A stretch of DNA of 64,000 bases from Valencia hispanica (taxonomy: Eukaryota > Chordata > Actinopteri > Cyprinodontiformes > Valenciidae), in contig OY747716.1 of assembly GCA_963556495.2 (NCBI GenBank), positions 27,886,818 through 27,950,817 of the forward strand, given 5' to 3'. Made by a program: the position numbers and the translations under genes. Shown here one piece after another: positions 55,201-64,000 of the stretch. The notes under the pieces are model-generated. The model had not been told where the DNA came from and ran no database searches. It was given only the letters and a program-made list of their open reading frames with translations. Within the stretch, counting starts at the first letter, position 1. Each line of letters begins with the position of its first letter.

Positions 55201-57285
55201 TACGTTCCATTGAGGCTCGTTTGTCAGATTAAAGGTAGAAAATAACAACCCCTGAGCAAGTAAAACACATACTTTTTGTAGAGTCCACATTTTTGCATAA
55301 AAAAAGAAAGAAAATAAAAATGATCTGATGAAATATTCTAATTTTAAATGTCTGGTTTTATTTAGCTATAAGCCAAAAATCAACGCAATTAACGAGAATA
55401 AAGGATGGAAAACAACAGCCTGTGTGTAATTAATCGGAATGACGTGTTTCACTTAGTGAATTGAGTTGCTGAAATAAATAAACGTTTTAAGAAGTTTTGT
55501 ACAATTTGTTGTAAGGCATAATCATCGGAACTTCTGAATTTGAAGAAAGTAAAGAAATAAAAATGCTCTAAAAATCGCTCTGTCTCATTATTCTGGAAAA
55601 TAACAAACGTAAAACGATTTCGATCATCCTTACTTTGCCAAAACAGGAAAGGTTGAGGCTGATTCAATGTAAGACGGTGAGAACAGATGGTTTAGTGTCA
55701 TGTTTATACAGCTGGTTTCAACTTTTTATTGTTAGCACGGAGCGCCATCTACTGGTCACATTCAGATAACAACATTCAATATCTTCGATTCATTCTGCAG
55801 ATTGCAGTTTCATTACATGGGATTTAACACTAGAGGGTAGTGTTGTATTTATTTGATCAGAAAATGATATTCTGGTTTAAAAGCTGCATTACTTCTTTCA
55901 TACATCTCATCATGCGCCAGAATCTCATTTTAGTTTTCTCTGTTCAACACTTGATTTTGCTTTAATGAAATGCCCACCCTGATTGTAAAATTAATACTGT
56001 ATGCAGTTCAACAGAGATTCAACATTCTGCTTTGATTTCTGGCTCTGGGGAATGGAACAAAAGTTTCACTGCCTCTCCAATTAGTTTTTATGCATTTTAC
56101 TTGTTTTAAAAAAAATGTACAGCAATAAAAAAGACAATGGCTCAGGTCACGTTGAAAAAATAAAAGATTTTGTAATAACAAATATTTTTGTTCAATCTGT
56201 ATCCACAAATGTTGAAAATGTTGCTGTTGTTGGTATTTCCCCCACTTTTGAATAATTTCTGGGAAGATGTAGACATATTAACCTTTAGGAAAAGCTCTTA
56301 ATGTCATTTGTGAGCTCTCCATATGCTCTCAGAGCTTTTAAAAAGGCCATAAAGTCAGCTAAATGCCTCAAGGTTTTCCTCTCCGAATCAGTGGAATTTA
56401 GTTCTCAAAATAAAACCAGCTGCAGGATGGGGAATCAGAGGTAATACCTCCGCCTCAAAAACAACAGACCTACAAGGTGTGAATAATGTTATTAGAGCAA
56501 TAAAAGATGATGAAACCTCACATAACCGAAATGTCCCAAATCATACAAATGTCACATTTACACATAATTTTAAGAACAGGATAATTTAATAAACCTTTTC
56601 TCTGCTGGCTTTATAGTAAAGGTCATATATGCTGACACAGAGCTAAAGCTAGACCCCCCCCCCCCCCCTATAATTACAGCTGTAACCATTTAGGGATATA
56701 GTTAGAATTCAGGATTAGAAACCAGATTAGAAACCCTAATGTTGGGGGGGGGGGGGCTTACCTGGAATAAATGTTGCCTTAGTTGCACCTCCATCCCAGT
56801 ACGAATGTTGCAACACCACTGCAGCAGTGACGCAGTGTTAGCTGTAAACCAACTGCTCATGTCCCTGGATGCTGAAGCTCCATGGGGGTTTGTGGTATTG
56901 ATGAATCCATTTTGTGGTGATAGTATGAGATGACGGCCTGCTGAACAAAACTGACAAAAGCCTTGAGATGGACAGTGATGTTTTTCATTGATTCCCCATA
57001 ACTGAGTGCAAAGAAACACCAAGTGGCTCATGAAAAGTTAGAAAAAAAAATGCTGTGTCTGTGTGGTGCAGCATTAATATGCCTTGAAACGTTCACATTT
57101 TATTCAAACCACACTTCATTGAATTTTACTGTGATTTTATATGATATAGAAAAAGACAAAATAGGAAGCAAAGTAATTGTGAAGTTATTGTAAAAGTGTA
57201 GGTGATTTTAACATGTTCATACAAGTAAATGATATTTATGATATTTTAAATGAAACACAGCACAGTGCCTGAATTTAGAGAATTA
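55201..57285. other. Intergenic DNA, no gene seen
   Basis: Two homopolymers, poly-C near 56656-56670 and poly-G near 56744-56756, flank about 75 bases. The frame 56702-57031 (- strand) has no domain. Confidence 0.4.
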
Positions 57286-57514
57286 ATAAAAGGAGCAGCC
57301 ACAAGGCCTGTATCTTTGGAAGAGCTGCATAGATCACCAAACCCCAGATCAATCCATTGCTCCTACAGGCTTGTATTGTAGGCAGTGGTGTCTCGTGGTG
57401 CGCATGCGTCAGCGTCAGTCAGCCCGCCAAGACCGGCTCCCTATCAAGCACGGATTTTTAAACACCACTGACTTATTAATAACCATGACGTTTTTTACCG
57501 GATCGTTTTAATCG

Positions 57515-58784
57515 GTGGGAAGTGCGGATTACTTCTCCCCCACCATGCCTCCACTCACCTGCAGTCCTGGGTGTGATGGCTGCGCAAAACTTAGCCAGAG
57601 GGTTCTGGAGCTGGACCAGAGGATCTCAACACTCCACCAAATCCAGGACCATGAGCGCGACGTTGACATCATCTTCGGCTGGACTTTCGCTGGTGCCAGC
57701 AGTGCACAGCTGGTGGACACCATTCCCTGCCAGCCCTGCGAGGCTGTGGGGGGAAGATCCATCGCTGGGCCTCCAGGCGGACTCGAGGTGCCAAACGCCC
57801 GCCTAACATCTGTGGCAGAGGAGGACCGCTGGTTCCAGCAGGGGGCTAAACCAAAAGCCCCCATCAGCTCCACTCCGGTGCTCCAGGGTGCCAGGTTAAC
57901 GTTTGGGCCAGGCTGCGGTGGAAGCGCTTGGAGCAGCCGCCACCGCTCTCCTCTAACCTGCCTGCCTCTATCAAACCATTTTAGCGCCCTGGATGCGGAT
58001 TTCCCTCCTCTGACAGCCCCTGGTCGCCGTAGCTCCGTAGGAGCGCCGCCTAATCCCTCCCAGCAGCAGGAGCAACAGCTGGACTCCCGCAGCCCCCCAC
58101 GTCGCGCAAAACCCCGGGCTGAAGCCAGAACTCGCCGAGGAGTGCTCCACTTCACCCGGAACCCACGGAACGAGCCCTCGGCGCCGATTAAACATTGCTG
58201 CAGTCCTGGGGAAGCTTCTACACCTGGCATACAGCAAGTCCTGGATGGTGAACGATCCTCTGCCCAGCGCAAACGTCCGCCTGCAGACCCGCCGCCCACC
58301 ACACTCATCATCGGGGACTCTATCATCAGAAACGTGAGGATGAGAGGAGCCCTTACACTGTGTTTCCCTGGAGCCACTGTCACGGACATTACCGAACAGA
58401 TCCTGCAGCTCATTGATCATCACAAATCTGTGAGTAAAGTTGTGATTCATGCTGGCACCAATGACATTTATAAACAGCAGTCTGAGCTCCTGAAGTGTGA
58501 TTTTATTCACCTTTTTAACTGTCGGCAGAGGAATTGGCCGTTTTAGCAGACTTTTATCCCTTAATACTTGGCTCTCCTCCATCACCGCCATTCACAATAT
58601 TGGTTTTATAGACAATTTTAAAATTTTTTGGGGCAGGAAGCACCTGTTTGGACCAGACAGGCTCCATCTAAATAGACAAGGCACTCATACACTGACATTG
58701 AACCTGGCATGTCCACGCCCCCCCCTGTCAACTACACTGGCCACAGCTGCCCCTGCCCTCTCTGATTCCTCCGCCACATCCTGA
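57515..58784 (+). pseudogene. L2 LINE ORF1 with SGNH/GDSL-type esterase domain
   Basis: The first open frame (57515-58546, 343 codons) has a short heptad-like segment (CAKLSQRVLELDQRISTLHQ), a long Pro/Ser/Arg-rich basic middle, then esterase block I (LIIGDSIIRN, GDS at 58312-58320) and block III (HAGTND, 58454-58465). After a frameshift near 58500 the rest follows at 58497-58784: GRGIGRFSRLLSLNTWLSS and the last block FGPDRLHLN, with the His at 58665-58667. About 20 residues normally between the two parts seem to be missing. ORF1 proteins bind RNA in the LINE particle; zebrafish L2 ORF1 carries such an esterase. Start choice is by ORF length only. Confidence 0.85.
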
Positions 58785-58943
58785 TGTGCAAATGGTCCCT
58801 GCTCCTATGAACTCACCCCTGATTTTAACAGTAACTCACATACTGGACTTGGACCTTGTTCTTCCTCATTCATACCTATTATCAGCAGAGAGCAGACTAA
58901 AAATCATAAACCAAACAAATGCAATCCAAATAATCTCAAAAAG

Positions 58944-61942
58944 TTGCCAAAAGCCCCACTTTCAGTAAATCATACAGTCCCTTCATCTCCAATCACTATT
59001 AATATGGCACTTTTTAATGTTCGCTCTCTGCTGAACAAAACTTTCATAATAAATGATCTGATTTTAGACCATAATCTTCATTGTTTATTTTTAACAGAAA
59101 CTTGGCTGAGTGCAGATGCCCCTGTTGTTCTTACAGAGGCCTCCCCACCTAATTTTCACTTCACTTATTCTACGAGGAGTAGCAAAAGGGGACGCGGAAC
59201 TGCTTTTATAAGATCATCGCCAAACCTGTTTTATTTGATAATTAATTTACTTTTGAATATAATGCAAATGTTTTTAGCACTCCTCAGATTTTATGTGTCA
59301 CAATTTATAGGCCTCCTAAAAAGAGTGCACTTTTTATTCAAGAATTTTCAGAGTTTTTATCAATTTTGCACAACTCCTTTGAAAGGATCATTTTAGCTGG
59401 TGATTTTAATCTACATATAGATAACCTTTTAGATCCTTTATCAACAGATTTTTTAAACATCCTGACTTATATGGATTTTAGCCAACATGTCATGCAGCCG
59501 ACTCACAACAAAGGACACACCCTGGACTTGGTCATCACGCATGGCCTGTCCACCTGTGTGTCCTCTGTTGTTGATTTGGCTGTCTCTGACCACTACTGTG
59601 TGTTTTTTAACATCACCAGTTTTATTCAGCAGGAGACCTCTGTGAGAACTGTCAGGAAGCGCCATCTAACCCCTGAAGTGGCTGCAGGTTTTCTGGAAAT
59701 TTTTAAAAAGAATCCTCCTATTGTTTTACCTGGCCTCTGTGATTTTATTGTCAAGGATTTTAACAGAAGGCTTCAATCCCGAAGAAGGTTGCAAGACCGA
59801 AAGCTTGCATTAAAATTGATATTGCACAGTATTTGAGTGTGCGGCTGCTATATATTTTTATGATTCCAATGGTGATTAAATTCAGCAGCACCTTACAATA
59901 AGATTTTGACGGATGAGCGGTGGCCTTTTCCATTTTTGAACAGAAGGCTTCAGTCCACTCTTGACCGGCTTGCTCCACTACAAGTTAAAAGTTTAAAATC
60001 TAAAGCTGCAACGCCGTGGAAAAATGAAAACCTCAGAAAAATGAAGAGAAATTGTTGGGCAGCAGAGAGAAAAATTGAGGAAAAGTAAAACCACAATAAA
60101 CCATCAAATATACACAGATCTTCTCAAATTATACAACAATGCAGTAAGAAATTCAAGAAATCTCGGAACATAAAAATTATTCCAAAATCCTTTTTTCCAC
60201 CATTGATAAACTTTTTAACAGAGCTACTACTGCATTTCCTAAAACCCCCTCAAACACTCTTTGTGAGGAGTTCGCAGCCCACTTCAGAGGGAAGGTAGAC
60301 ACCATCAGATATAAGATTTTATCTTCTCAGAGTAACATGGTTTTAGACAAATCTGAGTGTGTGTCTTTACCAGAGGAAACGCTGGACAGTTTTGTCCTGG
60401 TAGAAGCTGGGACTCTTGATAAAGTTTTCTCCTCAGTGAGGCCCACCACATGTGTTTTGGACCCGATTCCCACTTCCTTTTTTAAGCAATTTTATGGATC
60501 TTTTAGAGATGAGATTTTAACCATGATGAATTGCTCCCTTCAGACGGGGGTCTTTCCTGCCGCCTTTAAAGGGGCGGTGGTGAGGCCCCTGTTGAAGAAG
60601 AGCAATTCAGATGTTAATGATTTTAACAATTTTAGACTGGTATCTAACTTACCTTTTTTAAGCAAAATTTTAGAAAATTTTTTTTTAATTCAACTTAATG
60701 GTTTTATTAATGAGCACAATGTCCTGGAGAAATTTCAGTCTGGTTTTAGGGTGAACCACAGCACAGAGACTGCCCTTCTAAAGATTTTAAATGATTTTAG
60801 ATTAAACTATGATGCACAGAGGGTGACAGTGTTGGTTCTACTGGATCTAAGCGCTGCCTTTGATACAGTAGACCACACTATTCTTTTAACCCGTTTAAAA
60901 CAGATTGGCCTCTCTGGTGCTGTTCACAAATGGTTCACATCCTATCTTACAGACAGGACTTTTATGGTAAGTTTAGATACCTGCTCCTCTAGGGTCCATA
61001 GGATTACATGTGGTGTGCCCCAGGGTTCGATTTTAGGCCCAGTGCTTTTTAACCTCTACATGCTCCCTCTTGGCAGTGTCATCAGAAGACATGGAGTCAA
61101 CTTTCACAGTTATGCTGATGATACACAGCTGTACATCTCCATGTCTCCCGATGACACACGGCCAATGGATGCACTTTTTAACTGCATTTTAGACATTAAA
61201 TCCTGGATGGCAGAAAACCTTCTCCAGCTCAACCAGGACAAAACTGAAGTTTTAGTCATCGGTCCTGAGGCTCAGAGAGAGAAACTTTTACCAAAACTAC
61301 AATCACTGTCTTTTAATCCCTCTTTACAAGTGAAGAACCTGGGCGTGATTTTTGACGCTGAGCTGACTTTTATTCCTCACATAAAAAATATTACTAAAAT
61401 AGCTTTTTATCACCTAAAGAACATCGGCAGAGTCCGCCCCATTCTCTCTCGGGCCAACACGGAGACACTGATGCATGCTTTTATCTCCAGTAGTATTGTA
61501 TACTGTAATGCCCTGCTTTCTAGTCTTCCCAAAAAGAGTATATCAGGTTTACAACTACTACAAAATTCAGCAGCACGTGTCCTGACGAAGACCAGGAGGC
61601 GGGAGCACATTACACCGGTCTTAAAACCATTGCATTGGCTCCCCGTACATTTCAGGATCGACTTTAAGGTTCTTTTAATGGTTTTTAAGTGTCTTAATGG
61701 TCTTGGGCCTTCTTATCTCTCTGAACTGCTTTTACCATATAAACCTTCACGGTCTCTGCGCTCCTGGCAGCCGTCTCCTTGTCACCCCAAAAGTCAGGAC
61801 ACACAAGCATGGCGAGGCGTCTATCCAGTTTTATGGCCCTCACCTCTGGAACAGGCTGCCAGAGGACCTCAGGGCTGCAGAGAACGTTCATGTTTTTAAG
61901 AGCAGGCTCAAGACTCACCTTTTTAGCTTAGCTTTTAACTGA
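58944..61942 (+). pseudogene. L2 LINE ORF2 (endonuclease and reverse transcriptase), broken
   Basis: Endonuclease (APE type): ALFNVRSLLNKT, LFLTETWLSAD, then after a frameshift near 59240 AGDFNLH and VSDHYCVFF. A 160-bp insertion follows at 59780-59938. The reverse transcriptase is open from 60337 to about 61740: [34 protein letters not shown] and the catalytic HSYADDTQL (YADD 61111-61122), then GVIFDAELTF and HWLPVHFRIDFK. A last frameshift near 61740 moves to the frame ending RLKTHLFSLAFN-stop at 61942. All catalytic motifs survive; frameshifts disable it. Confidence 0.9.
59762..59956. mobile_element. Short insertion in ORF2 with direct flanking repeats
   Basis: aacagaaggcttcaatcc (59762-59779) and aacagaaggcttcagtcc (59939-59956) bracket about 160 bases absent from the corresponding place in the - strand L2 copy (near 33180). 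The insert begins cgaagaaggttgcaagaccg and has no coding capacity. The flanks look like an 18-bp target duplication with one change. Confidence 0.7.
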
Positions 61943-62434
61943 TTATTATTTATTACTGTTTGTTTAATTGCTCTGCATGTTTTATATGATTATATTTTTA
62001 TCAGTGTTTTACTATTTAATCTTAGCACATCAATTTACTGTTTATTTTTATACTTTAATTTATCTTAATCCCCGTTCAAGTGTTTCCTCTGTGGGAGCCC
62101 TCTGCCCCGGGAGCGGTGGTCAGCTGTGGCTACCTGGGTGCTCTCCAGGTGGAGCTTGGGTGGAGGTGGGGGTCTTGGCCTTGCCTCCACTGGGTGCCCT
62201 GTGTCGGTGCCTCGGCTGCTGCTGTTAGTCTACCACTGCCGGGGCAGATGGCTCCTCTGATGGCGTTTCCTTGCATGGTTCATCTACACTCGGCCCAATG
62301 TCCTTTTTTTACTTTTTCTTTTAACTGTGTGTGTGCATGGGAGATGGGTTGGGGGGAGAGGGGTATAACTGTGACCATGCTTTTAAATTTGTGGGGGAGG
62401 GAAGGGAAGGTGGTTTTATGTGGGGTCATTTTAA

Positions 62435-62506
62435 TCTGTAAAGCACTTTGTGATGCAACTTCTTGTATGAATAGCGCTTTATAAATAAAGTTTGATTTGA
62501 TTTGAT
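62435..62506 (+). repeat. L2 3' terminal stem region and TTTGAT tail
   Basis: tgtaaagcactttgtgatgc ... gcgctttataaataaag followed by tttgatttgatttgat. The same tail, diverged, ends the - strand copy at 32279-32350. Confidence 0.75.
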
Positions 62507-62879
62507 CTACAGCTTATGTGGGAGAATCTGTTGCCCAGGACAACTGTATGTCCACAAATCTGTTTATTTAGGAATACCAGCAAGATTGAAGCCACAGCTG
62601 AAAGAATACTATGAGACGTCCTGTTTACAGTTTACCACCATGCAGTGGACAAATGAAACCTGTGGATTATTGTGTTCTAGTGAGAGAAGACCAAAACGGA
62701 ACCTTTTGACCTCCATGATAATTGTGACATTTAAGGTAAAACTGACACTGCTAATCCCTCAAAACAGACCATCCCCATTATGAAGCATGGTGGTGGCAAC
62801 TGCAAGCTTTGGCGATTCTTCAACAGGAACAGGAAATTTGGTCAGAGTTAATCAAAACTATAAGGCTTGCAAAACTCTT

Positions 62880-64000
62880 CAGATTGGGGCAAAATAACAC
62901 CATATATATGTCTTTCGAGGAAGCCATTAATCTATTTCATTGACTGACAGATTGGTTGGAATAGTCATCAGAAACAGAGCAGCTAACATATAGTGTCCTG
63001 CAGATCTCTGAATCATGAAATTGGCTTCTGTTAGTGACACAAAACACATCTTTACTATGAGCTGTTTGATCTGCATGATTTGCTAAAACTTTATATCTTC
63101 AAAAGTATTTTAGTTGTGTCTGCAGTAATTTCATCTGTTGTGATCCAGCTTCAGCTACAGAGAGGTATTAGCCTCTCCCCTGTTGGTGAAGTCAGATACA
63201 GCAGGACACAGACTGCTATTGTCCGCGTGAGGCTGCCTGGGACCACTGACCGGCCAATGCCATGCCAGCAGGGGTCCCAGCTGTCCACATGACGAAACAA
63301 GCCCACCATATGGCCCGACTTGCTTGTTAGTAGCCTACATGCAGGCAGAGTTTCAGAATACTATGTTCCTAACTTAGATTAATAAACTGCTGAGATGCAT
63401 ATAGGCTGTTTAAGTTTTATTTTTTATTTAAGACCCTCGAAAGCGGGTGTTCTTTCATTCTGCTTCAGATGTAATCAAATGGGAATTACAATGAAAAGTC
63501 CCAATTTCACTTTAGTGGCTTATCAGGATGAAGACGCTGCTTTCATCTTTAGCGGGTTCAGTTCACGCTGGCGTACGCAGTGACTCTCCATGTAAGCGGG
63601 GTTTGCCCGTCATCGGCTTGGCTAAACTCGTCATTCAGATCCAGCAGCGAGAAATGTGTAGATTAGATGTAGTCCCAGGTGAAACATAATAGTTTACTGA
63701 ATTGTAAGGACAGGAGCAGATAGGCCTAAAAGTGTAAAAACAAACTAAGCTATAAAAAAAAGAAATTAAAAATGTCACACAAAAGGATTTAGTTTCAAGA
63801 GTGTTTCAGGTTATGGGGCTCAAGAGTAGCCTAGAGTTCGTGTCGAGGGTGGTGTTGAAAGTCTGCAGCTAAATTTAGTGATTGGAACTCTCCCAAGGCT
63901 GTGCCATGTTGCACAAATGAAAAACTGGCATTGACAGTGGGTGCATTTCTATGAATTTTGGGTGAAATTCCAGGCTGTTCTTTGAAAATATTTGTTTTTA
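62880..64000. other. Intergenic DNA, no gene supported
   Basis: A somewhat more complex stretch at 63110-63300 (frame with RTQTAIVRVRLPG) is open but shows no domain or convincing splice pair. The remainder is AT-rich. Confidence 0.35.

Larger units (their letters stand above)
57385..62506 (+). mobile_element. Nearly full-length L2-clade LINE, inactivated
   Basis: About 5.1 kb with a GC-rich 5' region, ORF1 with an esterase domain, ORF2 with endonuclease and reverse transcriptase, and a 3' UTR ending aataaagtttgatttgatttgat. CTACAGGCTT before the 5' end and CTACAGCTTA after the tail are candidate target-site duplications. It spreads by target-primed reverse transcription. Several frameshifts, an internal deletion in ORF1 and a 160-bp insertion in ORF2 make this copy dead. 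Confidence 0.9.
57290..62870 (+). mobile_element. Old Tc1-like relic split by the long L2 LINE
   Basis: Left part (57290-57375): aaaggagcagccacaaggcctgtatctttggaagagctgca. Right part (62510-62870): gtgggagaatctgttgcccaggacaactgtatgtcc, ctgacactgctaatccctcaaaacagaccatcccca and gaagcatggtggtggcaactgcaag. Together they follow the order of a teleost Tc1 transposase gene in + orientation, interrupted between agagctgcatagatca and gtgggagaatctg. Confidence 0.72.

Noticed and set aside
57529..58413. 294-codon frame on the - strand opposite LINE ORF1
   Set aside because: Antisense shadow; the + strand frame carries the GDS and GTND esterase motifs.
63080..63292. Possible host exon near the window end
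   Set aside because: Open frame only; no convincing acceptor/donor pair and no similarity to SLCO5A1 or another expected neighbour.

Overview
This window is nuclear DNA of a ray-finned fish, most likely a percomorph teleost. The evidence is spliced vertebrate genes with GT-AG introns, Tc1-type DNA transposons, an L2-clade LINE whose ORF1 carries an esterase domain, a tRNA-like SINE, and CA, GATA and AAAT microsatellites. Species cannot be settled from the sequence alone.

Two host genes are supported, both on the + strand. Positions 507-8958 hold the last recognisable coding exons of a nuclear receptor coactivator, best called ncoa2. Its 3' UTR runs to a poly(A) signal at 11920. About 7 kb downstream is a complete prdm14 coding region (19126-25263, eight coding exons, 592 aa). 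It encodes a PR/SET-like domain followed by six zinc fingers. The same two genes are neighbours with the same relative orientation in mammals, which supports both names. Downstream of prdm14, from about 26 kb to the end, I recognise no further host exon. In mammals SLCO5A1 follows, but none of its exons was seen.

The rest is intron, intergenic DNA and transposons. I count about 14 Tc1-like copies or relics. Three are essentially complete and TA-flanked (2433-4009, 14252-15780, 41249-42728). Also present are an almost full-length but broken L2 LINE (about 57385-62506), a 5'-truncated and internally deleted copy of the same LINE on the - strand (32270-33781), an L2 reverse-transcriptase fragment (13125-14100), a hAT element with an 8-bp target duplication and a LINE tail nested inside it (16445-17150), a Harbinger-like MITE (40066-40689) and a TA-flanked MITE nested in a Tc1 relic (7867-8200). 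Both copies of the L2 family from 57385 and 32270 sit inside older Tc1 relics.

No wholly new system was proven. The points most worth checking are: direct joining of the ncoa2 penultimate exon to a KYC-stop exon; a 31-base copy of the prdm14 zinc-finger-1 coding sequence about 0.4 kb past its stop; a perfect 17-bp hairpin at 16313-16350; a long-armed Tc1 whose arms are nearly identical although its transposase has lost a catalytic Asp; and the deletion-derived short L2.
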